This document shows positions 36,305-44,188 of a stretch of 64,000 bases of DNA, piece by piece. Under the pieces are notes generated by a model. That model was not told the DNA's origin and searched no databases. It worked only from the letters and a program-made list of their open reading frames with translations. Positions within the stretch are counted from its first letter, which is position 1. Every line of letters starts with the position of its first letter. Made by a program: the position numbers and the translations under genes. The stretch is from Burkholderia vietnamiensis LMG 10929 (GTDB lineage: Bacteria; Pseudomonadota; Gammaproteobacteria; Burkholderiales; Burkholderiaceae): assembly GCF_000959445.1 (NCBI RefSeq), contig NZ_CP009630.1, forward strand, positions 1,984,001 through 2,048,000. The letters are read 5' to 3'.

Positions 36305-36673
36305 ATGGAACTACACGCCACGCTCGGCGCCGCGACGGCCGACGTCGACGACGACGAGAGCTTCGCGAACCTCTACTGCTTCGACGCGGAGCAGGACTAC
36401 TGCTTCTCGCTGCTGCGATTCCCGGACGACACGACGATCGAGGTGATGGTGCGCGACCAGCTCACCGCGCGCGTGGACGATCTGTCCGTCCGCCTGACGG
36501 AACGCACGCTCGAAGTCGAGCTCGACGAACGCACCGCCGCGCGACTCGACGGCAATACGCATTACGTGATTCATCTGGCGCCCGGCGAACATGATCGCGC
36601 GGTGCTGCGCGCCGCGCTGGCGGAAATCTTCGACGGCAAGCGCGGATATCGCGACGACACCGCGAGCGCGTGA
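36305..36673 (+). CDS. Small acidic protein, Imm10-like
   Basis: 122-aa acidic protein. The pattern EQDYCFSLLRFPDDTTIEVMV in the first half, then VDDLSVRLTERTLEVELDE, then GEHDRAVLRAALAEIFDG at the end resembles Imm10-type immunity proteins of polymorphic toxin systems (beta-strand and helix with a final AL..IF.G). The match is by eye and weak to moderate. GAGAGA lies before ATG 36305. No toxin gene is adjacent, so it could be an orphan immunity gene or a protein of unrelated function. Confidence 0.5.
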   Translation: MELHATLGAATADVDDDESFANLYCFDAEQDYCFSLLRFPDDTTIEVMVRDQLTARVDDLSVRLTERTLEVELDERTAARLDGNTHYVIHLAPGEHDRAVLRAALAEIFDGKRGYRDDTASA

Positions 36674-36896
36674 CGCGCCGACATCGGCGCGGGATCGCCG
36701 AGATATGACGCGCGGCGCGTATGACGAACCGCGCGCGCAGGCATCTCCACATATTGCGCGCGCAACGTCCCATTAATAGGGATGACTGTCCAGATGTTGA
36801 CGCGCGCGGTACGCGGGCCATAACGTTGTTCCGATGCCATTGAATACGGCCGTCCCGTCACGCGGGCACGCGCCGCACAAGCACAGGAGACGACCC

Positions 36897-38288
36897 GTGG
36901 CCCATTCCGCGTCACGCACCCATGCCGCGCCGTCGGAGCAAGCGCGCGCGGGCGCCGATTCCGCAGCGCCCGACGCTCGCGCGTCCGCTGCATTTACCGC
37001 ATCCACCGCGCCGGCCGGCCGCAAGCGCATGGTCATCCTCGCGCTGCTGTTCGTCACGGTGGTGATCAACTACCTCGACCGCAGCAACCTGTCGATCGCC
37101 GCGCCCGCGCTGTTCAAGGAGCTGAACATCGACCCCGTGCGCGCGGGCCTGGTGTTTTCCGCATTCGGGTGGACCTACGCGCTGATGCAGATACCGGGCG
37201 GCTGGCTCGTCGACAAGGTGTCGCCGCGCGTGCTGTATGCGCTCGCGCTCGCGCTGTGGTCGGCCGCGACGCTGCTGCTCGGCTTCGTCGGCTCGTTCGT
37301 CGGGCTGATCGTGCTGCGGCTCGCCGTCGGCGCGCTGGAAGCGCCGGCCTATCCGATCAACAACCGCGTGGTCACGACGTGGTTCCCCACCCGCGAACGC
37401 GCGGGCGCGATCGGCGGCTACACGTCCGGGCAGTTCGTCGGCCTCGCGTTCCTCACGCCGGTGCTCGCGTGGTTGCAGCAGCACCTCGGCTGGCACATGG
37501 TATTCGTCGCGACCGGGCTCGCCGGCATCGCGTGGGCCGCGATCTGGTACGCGCTGTATCGCGAGCCGCGCGCGTTTCGCGGCCTCAACGCAGCGGAGCT
37601 CGCGCTGATCCGCGACGGCGGCGGCCTCGTCGATCTCGAAGACCGCATCGCCGCGCGGCCCGAACGTGTGCCGTCGACGTGGCGCGACCTCGGCGTCGTG
37701 CTCGGGCGGCGCAAGCTGTGGGGCATCTATCTCGGCCAGTTCGCGCTGAACTCGACGCTGTGGTTCTTCCTCACGTGGTTCCCGACCTACCTCGTCAAAT
37801 ATCGCGGCATGGACTTCATCAAGTCCGGCTTTCTCGCGTCGCTGCCGTTTCTCGCCGCGTTCGTCGGCGTGCTGTGCTCGGGCGTGCTGTCGGACTGGCT
37901 GATGCGGCGCGGCGCGTCGCAAGGCTTCGCGCGCAAGCTGCCGATCATCTCGGGGCTGCTGATCTCCACCTGCATCATCGGCGCGAACTACGTCACGTCG
38001 ACCGGCTGGGTGATCGCGTTCATGACCATCGCGTTCTTCGGCAACGGCTTCGCGTCGATCACGTGGTCGCTCGTGTCGGGCCTCGCGCCCGCGCGGCTGC
38101 TCGGGCTCACCGGCGGCGTGTTCAACCTGATCGGCAATCTGTCCGCGATCGCGACGCCGATCGTGATCGGCCTGCTCGTCGACGGCGCGGACTTCTCGCG
38201 CGCGATCACCTACATCGCGGCGATGGCGCTTGCCGGCAGCCTGTCGTACGGGTTGCTGGTCGGCAAGGTCGAGCGGATCGAGGCGTAA
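36897..38288 (+). CDS. MFS transporter, sugar-acid (glucarate/galactonate) type
   Basis: 463-aa carrier. A hydrophilic tail of about 40 residues precedes 12 TM segments, beginning KRMVILALLFVTVVINYLDR, the ACS-family signature found in GudP/DgoT. GWTYALMQIPGGWLVDKVSPR and VTTWFPTRERAGAIGG are the cytoplasmic loop motifs. GTG 36897 is selected because AGGAGA lies 6 nt upstream; the ATG at 36834 has no site. Likely a proton symporter for sugar acids. Followed by a tandem duplication rather than a catabolic operon. Confidence 0.88.
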   Translation: MAHSASRTHAAPSEQARAGADSAAPDARASAAFTASTAPAGRKRMVILALLFVTVVINYLDRSNLSIAAPALFKELNIDPVRAGLVFSAFGWTYALMQIPGGWLVDKVSPRVLYALALALWSAATLLLGFVGSFVGLIVLRLAVGALEAPAYPINNRVVTTWFPTRERAGAIGGYTSGQFVGLAFLTPVLAWLQQHLGWHMVFVATGLAGIAWAAIWYALYREPRAFRGLNAAELALIRDGGGLVDLEDRIAARPERVPSTWRDLGVVLGRRKLWGIYLGQFALNSTLWFFLTWFPTYLVKYRGMDFIKSGFLASLPFLAAFVGVLCSGVLSDWLMRRGASQGFARKLPIISGLLISTCIIGANYVTSTGWVIAFMTIAFFGNGFASITWSLVSGLAPARLLGLTGGVFNLIGNLSAIATPIVIGLLVDGADFSRAITYIAAMALAGSLSYGLLVGKVERIEA

Positions 38289-38340
38289 GGAGCGGCCCCG
38301 AACCGATCTTGTGGTCGCGCCGACGATCGGGCTGGGCGCG

Positions 38341-38674
38341 GCACGCCGAGCGAAGCGGTAGCTGCCGGCCTGCGTTCGGCCGCGTGGCCGCCACACGCAC
38401 GGCGGCTGTCGTGCAGGCTTCCGACGCAGGGCTGTGCGAACGCGCGGATGCGTCGGTTCTCGGCCGGTACGGCAGCACGTCGTCATCGACTAACTGGATC
38501 GACTAAGGCACGCCGAGCGGGGCGGTAGCTGCCGGCCTGCATTCGGCCGCGTGCCGGCCACACGCAAGGCCGCTGTGGCGCAGGCTTCCCACGCAGGGCT
38601 GTGCGAACGCGCGGATGCGTCGGTTCTCGGCCGGTACGGCAGCACGTCGTCATCGAGTAATTGGATCGACTAAG
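38341..38674 (+). repeat. 167-bp tandem duplication
   Basis: Two head-to-tail copies, 38341-38507 and 38508-38674, exactly 167 bp apart, with roughly a dozen scattered differences. Shared landmarks include GGTAGCTGCCGGCCTGC, GCGCGGATGCGTCGGTTCTC and TTCTCGGCCGGTACGGCAGC. The scattered differences suggest an old event rather than a recent one. Each unit keeps an open frame on the minus strand encoding an Arg/Pro-rich peptide (containing GREPTHPRVRTAL), which is probably not a real product. Possibly an intergenic repeat family of this genus. Confidence 0.85.
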
Positions 38675-38864
38675 GCTCACGCGCCGCGCTCGAAAACGCG
38701 CCGACGCCGCCGCTCCTTTACACTGCCCGTTACGCCGGCCTTCACGGCCGCCGGAACGCGTCGTCCGACGCGCGGAGCCATCGCCCGCCGCCCCGTGGTT
38801 CCCCGTGATGACGCCCGACGCCGCAACCGCTACAATCGCGCCCGCTTCCTACCGAGAGACCCGC

Positions 38865-39749
38865 ATGCCGCTCGACATGAACGCCTGCCACCGCGACGAC
38901 GACCGCTTCGACGTGTCGTTCAAGGCGCTGGGCAAGCTGATCGAGACGGTCGGCACGCCGCATTTCGTGCCGCACCTCACGCGGCTGCTGAACGACGTCG
39001 TGCCGCTCGACGTCGCGCACGTCGAACGCTCGCGCGTCGACGGCGCGATGCCGACCGGTTACCGCTGCGAATGGATCGGCAGCAGCGGCATCGGCACCGC
39101 GACCGCCGAAATCTCCGACGTGATGACGCTCTACTACGAGCGCTTTCTCGACAGCGACCCGCTGTTCGCCGGGCTACGCGGCAAGACCGGCACGATGCTG
39201 GTCGTGCGCGACATCGCGGCGATCCCGCCCGGCGAATTCCGTCAGCGGCTGTTCGACGACGTGCGTATCGGCCACGAATGCGTGCTCGCGCGCGGCACGC
39301 GCTACGCGCAGCATTCGATCGCGCTCGAACGCGGTCGCGACCGCCCGCCGTTCACGCTCGCCGAGATGAACCGCTTTCGCAGCATCAGCGACGTGCTGTT
39401 TCCGCTGCTCGAACTGCATGCGTCGACCACCGCCGCGCGCCGTATCGCGCATCCGGCCGCCGACCTGCATCCGCTCGCGCAGTTCGACGCGCGGCTCGCC
39501 GCCGACGGCGCGAAGCTGTCGAAGCGCGAATACGAAACCTGCAAGCATCTGCTCTCGGGCAAGACCGTGCCGGAGACGGCCGACATCCTCGGCGTGCGTG
39601 TGGCGACGGCCGAGTCGTACGTGAAGCGCGCGTTCGCGAAGCTGGGCGTGCGAACCAAGCGCGAGCTCGCCGCATGGGGAGCCGCCGCGCCGGGGTCCCG
39701 CCGCGCCGCGCGAGAGGCGGACGACGTGCCGCCCGCGCGGGGCGAATGA
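38865..39749 (+). CDS. LuxR-family transcriptional regulator
   Basis: 294-aa regulator with a C-terminal LuxR helix-turn-helix (LSKREYETCKHLLSGKTVPETADILG and VATAESYVKRAFAKLGVRTKRE in parts). The N-terminal 200 residues (VSFKALGKLIETVGTPHFVPH, TLYYERFLDSDPLFAG) do not show the six-residue acyl-homoserine-lactone site of LuxR/TraR and match no family I can name. ATG 38865 follows GAGAGA; ATG 38808 is an alternative. Convergent with the 66-aa ORF. Confidence 0.82.
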   Translation: MPLDMNACHRDDDRFDVSFKALGKLIETVGTPHFVPHLTRLLNDVVPLDVAHVERSRVDGAMPTGYRCEWIGSSGIGTATAEISDVMTLYYERFLDSDPLFAGLRGKTGTMLVVRDIAAIPPGEFRQRLFDDVRIGHECVLARGTRYAQHSIALERGRDRPPFTLAEMNRFRSISDVLFPLLELHASTTAARRIAHPAADLHPLAQFDARLAADGAKLSKREYETCKHLLSGKTVPETADILGVRVATAESYVKRAFAKLGVRTKRELAAWGAAAPGSRRAAREADDVPPARGE

Positions 39750-39789
39750 TCGGTGCGAGCGACGCGCGCGCCCTATCGCCGAAGCCGCT

Positions 39790-39990
39790 TCAGTTGTAGC
39801 CGAGAATCGCGACCGCCGCGACCTCCGGCCGATCGACCGTGCCGCCGACGAGCGACGTCATCGGCTCCTGCAGCACCGCATGGTACGAGGTCGCGCGTAC
39901 CTCTTGCGATGCGTCGGCGTCGTACTGCGGCGGCGCGTCGAATGCGTGACGACCTGCGACGTTGCCGGTTTGCGATTGCGTAAAAGTCAT
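39790..39990 (-). CDS. 66-aa small protein of unknown function
   Basis: ATG 39990 has AAGGAG 5-7 nt upstream, so a real gene is likely. Sequence begins MTFTQSQTGNVAGRHAFDAP and ends in a Gly/Val/Ala-rich segment VDRPEVAAVAILGYN. It is mostly hydrophilic with one hydrophobic C-terminal stretch. It begins 30 nt after the DUF3422 stop and is therefore probably the second gene of that operon. No family recognised; a peptide precursor or a small regulatory protein are both possible. Confidence 0.65.
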   Translation of the reverse strand: MTFTQSQTGNVAGRHAFDAPPQYDADASQEVRATSYHAVLQEPMTSLVGGTVDRPEVAAVAILGYN

Positions 39991-40020
39991 CTCCACTCCT
40001 TTTGATATGTCGTTGGTGTT

Positions 40021-41340
40021 CTAGCTCGCCCGTTTCAACACCGGCGCATGCGCGGCTACGCCGTCATGCGCGGTTTCGGCGCGCGCGAGCTGGGCGCGCG
40101 TGCGTCGCGTGACGTGAATCACCGCGAACACGACCGGTGCGATCAGCAGACCTTCCGCCAGCTCGGGATCGACCGGCAGGTTCATCACGTGCAACGCCTT
40201 GAACGCCGCGGTGGCGAGCGACAGCACGTAATACGAGATCGCGGCCACCGACAGCCCTTCGACCGCGTGCTGCAGATGAAGCTGGTTGCGCGCGGTGCGC
40301 TCCATGCCGACGAGCAGGCGCGTGACGTCCTGTTCCTGCGCCAAGTTCACGCGCGTGCGCAGCAGGTCGACCGCGCGCGCGATGCGCGCCGCGATCTGCT
40401 CGTGACGCGCCCACACGCTGCGGCAGGTTTCCATCGCCGGCGCGAAGCGCCGTTCCATGAATTCGGCGATCGTCGGCATCCCTTCGATGCGCTCCTCGCG
40501 CAACTCGTGAATGCGCGCCAGCACGAGCTTCTCGTACGCGCGCGACGCGCTGAAGCGCGCGCCCGAGCCGGACAGCGCTTCGACCCGCACCGCGAGATGC
40601 GTGAGCTTCACGAGCAGCGCGGCGTCGTCGCCGTCGGCGCCACCGGCGTCCATGCGCTGCATCAGCGCATGCAGCGCCGTATGGATGTCGTCGAGCTCGC
40701 GGCTCATGCGCCGCGCGACCGGCAGCGCGAGCAGCGCCATCATCCGGTACGTCTCGATTTCGTAGAGGCGCTGCAGCAGACGGCCGCCCTGCTCCTCGCG
40801 GAAATCCTCGTCGATCACGAGCAGGCGCATGAAGCCGTCGTCGCGCACGTGCCAGTCGCAGAACACCTTGCCGCCGCCGAGCACGCTGCTGCCGACCAGC
40901 GCCGGCCCGTCGATCCAGCGGCGCAGCTCGCCGCGCACGAGCCGCGCGGCATCGCCCGACAGCAGCTCCATGCGCACCGCGACGAAGCGGATGCCCGCGA
41001 GCCGCGCGAACCATGCAGGCGGAACGCCTTCGATGGCGAGATCGTCGAAATAGCCGGTGTCGCGGCGTGGCGCGACGAACGTGAAGGTCGAGAATTCGGT
41101 GTGACGCTCCCACTTCACGTACCAGCCGCACGGCGACTGCACCGCATGGTGGGTCGCACCTTCGTGCGGCGCGTCGAGGCCGGTATCGCGGCACAGCGCG
41201 TGCAGCAGCGTTTCGTGGATGTCGGGCTGGCCGTCCGCGTAGATCGCGTAGTGCGTGAGCGACACGGCTTCGGCGATCCGCAGGAACGGCCGCGCATGCA
41301 ATTCAGCGGCCAGTGCGGCGCGCAACGGATGATCCATCAT
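40021..41340 (-). CDS. DUF3422-family protein
   Basis: 439-aa protein starting MMDHPLRAALAAELHARPF, the usual N-terminus of DUF3422. Other family blocks: TEFSTFTFVAPR, DDGFMRLLVIDEDFREEQGGRL, MSRELDDIHTAL, LRTRVNLAQEQDVTRLL and two C-terminal TM segments (LSVAAISYYVLSLA; AEGLLIAPVVFAV). Probably membrane-anchored with a large cytoplasmic part; function unknown. Start 41340 is preferred over 41454. It is divergent from a LysR gene (160-nt gap), which could regulate it. Confidence 0.88.
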   Translation of the reverse strand: MMDHPLRAALAAELHARPFLRIAEAVSLTHYAIYADGQPDIHETLLHALCRDTGLDAPHEGATHHAVQSPCGWYVKWERHTEFSTFTFVAPRRDTGYFDDLAIEGVPPAWFARLAGIRFVAVRMELLSGDAARLVRGELRRWIDGPALVGSSVLGGGKVFCDWHVRDDGFMRLLVIDEDFREEQGGRLLQRLYEIETYRMMALLALPVARRMSRELDDIHTALHALMQRMDAGGADGDDAALLVKLTHLAVRVEALSGSGARFSASRAYEKLVLARIHELREERIEGMPTIAEFMERRFAPAMETCRSVWARHEQIAARIARAVDLLRTRVNLAQEQDVTRLLVGMERTARNQLHLQHAVEGLSVAAISYYVLSLATAAFKALHVMNLPVDPELAEGLLIAPVVFAVIHVTRRTRAQLARAETAHDGVAAHAPVLKRAS

Positions 41341-41500
41341 CGATACACCACTCTGTTCGGTTCGACGCGGCGTGCCGGCAGGCCCGCGCGATCGCCGCGC
41401 CGCATCGGGCGATACGGCCAGCGTGTTTTCACTATGGCAGACACGCTGCGACAATAAAAACGCATAATGCTGATCGTTACGTTCAGCTTTCCTGATACCG

Positions 41501-42376
41501 ATGAAGATGCTCGATCACGAGGTTCTGGCCACGGTCGTCGCCGTTGCGGAAACCGGCAACATGACCCGCGCCGCCGAAGCGGTGAACCGCTCGCAATCGG
41601 CCGTGAGCATGCAGATCAAGAGCCTCGAGGAAGCGATCGGCCGACCGCTGTTCGTGCGCAAGCCGCGCAGCATCGTGCTGACGCGCGAGGGCGAGGTGCT
41701 GCTGGGATTCGCGAGGCGCATGCTGGCGTTGCGCGACGAAGCGTGGGCGGCCGTGGTGCGGCCGGAGGTGACCGGCAAGGTCGTGATCGGCGTGCCGGAC
41801 GACTATGCGTCGTCGCTGCTGCCGTCGGTGCTGAAGAAGTTTTCGGCGACCTATCCGAAGGTCGAGATCCAGGTGATCGGGCTGCCGAGCAGCGCGCTCG
41901 CGCCGCTGCTGAAAGACGGCACCGTCGATCTGGTGTGCGGCACGCGGATCAAGGGGCTGTCGGGCGACTTCATCCGCCACGAGCCGATGGCGTGGGCCGC
42001 GATGACGAACGGGCCGCGCGTGTGGGAGGAGCGACCGTTGCCGATCGCGGTGTTCATGCCGGGCAGCGTCGCGCGGGAGAATGCGATCCGCAGCCTCGAA
42101 CGCGCGAAGCTGCCGTTTCGCACGTCGTACGAAAGCCCGAGCCTGCTCGGGCTGCTCAGCATGGTGGAAGCCGGCCTCGCGGTCGCGCCGCTCGCGCGCT
42201 GCGCGATCCCCGCGCAGCTGTCGATGCTCGGCCGCTCGCACGGGCTGCCCGACCTGCCGCCGCTCGAGCTGATACTCGCGCGCAGCACGAAGTCGAAGCG
42301 GCCGCCGTGCGACTTTCTCGCCGAACAACTGATGGAAGACCTGCAGCGGCAAACCGGCCAGGCCGGCGACGCCTGA
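41501..42376 (+). CDS. LysR-family transcriptional regulator
   Basis: 291-aa LysR regulator. N-terminal helix-turn-helix (LDHEVLATVVAVAETGNMTR, then SQSAVSMQIKSLEEAIGRPLF) and a substrate domain (GKVVIGVPDDYASSLLPSVL; DGTVDLVCGTR; GLLSMVEAGLAVAPLAR). Divergent from the DUF3422/66-aa operon, which is its best candidate target. Effector unknown. Confidence 0.9.
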   Translation: MKMLDHEVLATVVAVAETGNMTRAAEAVNRSQSAVSMQIKSLEEAIGRPLFVRKPRSIVLTREGEVLLGFARRMLALRDEAWAAVVRPEVTGKVVIGVPDDYASSLLPSVLKKFSATYPKVEIQVIGLPSSALAPLLKDGTVDLVCGTRIKGLSGDFIRHEPMAWAAMTNGPRVWEERPLPIAVFMPGSVARENAIRSLERAKLPFRTSYESPSLLGLLSMVEAGLAVAPLARCAIPAQLSMLGRSHGLPDLPPLELILARSTKSKRPPCDFLAEQLMEDLQRQTGQAGDA

Positions 42377-42406
42377 ACGTCGGTCAGGCGCGCGCTGCGC
42401 CGGTCG

Positions 42407-42973
42407 TCACGACTCGCGCGGGCACGGCTGGCCGGCCACGGCGAGCGCCGCGTTGACGATGCCGGCCACCGCGTCGACGAGCGCTTCCAGCGTGTCGCCG
42501 TGCACGTGCCGCGCGGCCGGTGGAACGTATTCGTGGCGTCGGCCGCCCCACTGGGAGCCCGCCGTCACCGACAGCGTCGCGCCGAACCGGTTGCCGTGCC
42601 GCCGGCCGAAGATGCCGACGCGCTCGTCACCCAGATACGCCTGCTCCGGAAGAGACAGGCGGATTTCGGCCGCAACCTGCTCGGGATCGCCGGCGCGCGT
42701 CTGCGCATCGACCGTCGGCGCGAACACCTTCGCGATCCGGAAGGTCACGTGCGAATCCCATGCGGCCAGCGGGCCGCCGGCCGCGTCGACGCGCTCGAGG
42801 TCGACCGACCATTGATGACGATCCGGCAACCGGATCGCCTGACGCAGCAGCACGTCTGCCGCGCGCACCGTCATCAGCAACTGCCGGGCCAGCTGTGTGC
42901 CCGACGGCAGCGTCACCGCGCGCACGCGACGGCTTGCCGAGCGCGCGGTGTGCACTTCTTCTGTGAGGTACAT
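42407..42973 (-). CDS. Hypothetical protein
   Basis: 188-aa protein starting MYLTEEVHTARSASRRV, with GGAGG just upstream of ATG 42973. Mixed alpha/beta composition with ERVDAAGGPLAAWDSHVTFR and GIFGRRHGNRFGATLSV. It is Arg-rich in the first 50 residues. No family recognised. It is the second gene of a co-directional pair with the ORF at 43106-43456 (gap about 130 nt). Confidence 0.6.
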   Translation of the reverse strand: MYLTEEVHTARSASRRVRAVTLPSGTQLARQLLMTVRAADVLLRQAIRLPDRHQWSVDLERVDAAGGPLAAWDSHVTFRIAKVFAPTVDAQTRAGDPEQVAAEIRLSLPEQAYLGDERVGIFGRRHGNRFGATLSVTAGSQWGGRRHEYVPPAARHVHGDTLEALVDAVAGIVNAALAVAGQPCPRES

Positions 42974-43105
42974 GCATCCTCCGTGTCCAGGGCCAGCGCC
43001 GCGTACGACGCGACGCACAATCGTCCACCGCAGCCGGCCGAGGAAGGGCACGGCGATCGGCAAAAAGGTGGCGGATCCAACCAGCAATCGGCGTTCCCGG
43101 GGCGG

Positions 43106-43456
43106 CTAGGCTTGTTCCGTGCGGTCCGGGGGGCCCACGCGGTCCACGGGTCGGACGAGCGGACCGATGATCGCGTCGGTCTGCTGCGCCATCAGCATGT
43201 GCAGCGTGAAGTCCAGATCTTCCGGCGCGATCTCGAGCTGCACGCGGATCGCGTCGCGCCCGGCGGTCGCGCCGACGACATACGCGCCGAGCGGCGAATG
43301 CAGCAGCGCTGCGAGCCGCGCCGCATGGGCGCTCAGCGTGACCGGCAACTGCACGCGGGCGCGCGGCGACGTGAACGCCACGGCACTGCGGCAAGCTGGG
43401 GACGGCGAACGGGCGGAAACGCCGTCGGACGTGGAGACGGGAAGAATGAGGGTCAT
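43106..43456 (-). CDS. Hypothetical protein
   Basis: 116-aa frame, MTLILPVSTSDGVSARS at the start, VQLPVTLSAHAARLAALLH in the middle and DFTLHMLMAQQTDAIIGPL at the end. Start uncertain: ATG 43456 has no clear ribosome site, and ATG 43474 is an alternative. No family recognised. It precedes the 188-aa gene in the same direction and may form one unit with it. Confidence 0.5.
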   Translation of the reverse strand: MTLILPVSTSDGVSARSPSPACRSAVAFTSPRARVQLPVTLSAHAARLAALLHSPLGAYVVGATAGRDAIRVQLEIAPEDLDFTLHMLMAQQTDAIIGPLVRPVDRVGPPDRTEQA

Positions 43457-43895
43457 GGCGCGAGCGGGAGGCATCTCCGGCGATTGAACACGATCGAGCT
43501 TAGAGGCCCGCGCATAAACACCATGCAAAAAAACGGCACTGCGGTGCAAAAAACGGTACGCCGATGTCGATGGGCGGCGGGTGTCGACACGCAATCAGCG
43601 CGCCGGCCGGGGATCGCGCTTTGCCAAGCGTGCGGGGAATGGCAGGACAGCCGGTCGCGCCGGCGACGCTCACGCGGCTCGTCACGCCGGCCCGATCGCG
43701 CCCCGTTGCCGATGGCCCGCGCGGCCAGATGAGCTGTATCCCGATTGAAAGAAAGTCGGCGCTACGTCGCTCATTCGACGACGAATCCCCGCAGCATCAC
43801 GGAAATGCCCCGCGACGTAGCGTTTCAACGGAACGCCGGCTCACCAACCGTCGAAATCTCGCCTGAACGCGCAGACGAACCCACCGTGCCGGCGC
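43457..43895. other. Intergenic region next to the pentanucleotide repeat, no gene recognised
   Basis: About 440 nt without a supported gene. Short frames on both strands lack ribosome sites. It must contain the promoter for the 43456-42407 gene pair. Confidence 0.45.
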
Positions 43896-44110
43896 GGCTT
43901 GCTCGGCTCGGCTCGGCTCGGCTCAGCTCGCTTAGCTGGCTTGGCTTGGCTTGGCTTGGCTTGGCTTGGCTGGGCTTGGCTGGGCTGGGCTGGGCTGGGC
44001 TGAGCTTGGCTGGGCTGGGCTGGGCTGGGCTGAGCCGGGCTGAGCCGGGCTGGGCCGGGCTGGGCCGGGCTGGGCCGGGCTGGGCCGGGCTGGGCCGGGC
44101 TGACCTGGGC
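43896..44110. repeat. Pentanucleotide tandem repeat
   Basis: About 43 units of a 5-bp motif over 215 bp, mostly TTGGC, TGGGC and CGGGC (read on the + strand). Units are imperfect and grade from GCTCG at the left to alternating TGGGC/CGGGC at the right. The array begins 79 bp beyond the poxB-like stop, on its 3' side. Frames reading through it give runs such as PAQPGPARPS, most likely without biological meaning. A simple-sequence tract of this length is unusual in Burkholderia. Confidence 0.92.
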
Positions 44111-44188
44111 GTGGCGCGCAGCGTCGGCCGCCCGCCGGGCGCGCATCCGTCGCATCTATCGCGCCCCGCCGCGCCCCCACCCCGCCCC

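Noticed and set aside
38483..38680. 65-codon minus-strand ORF inside the 167-bp duplication
   Set aside because: The frame is open in both copies but is Arg-rich, without a ribosome site; treated as part of the repeat.
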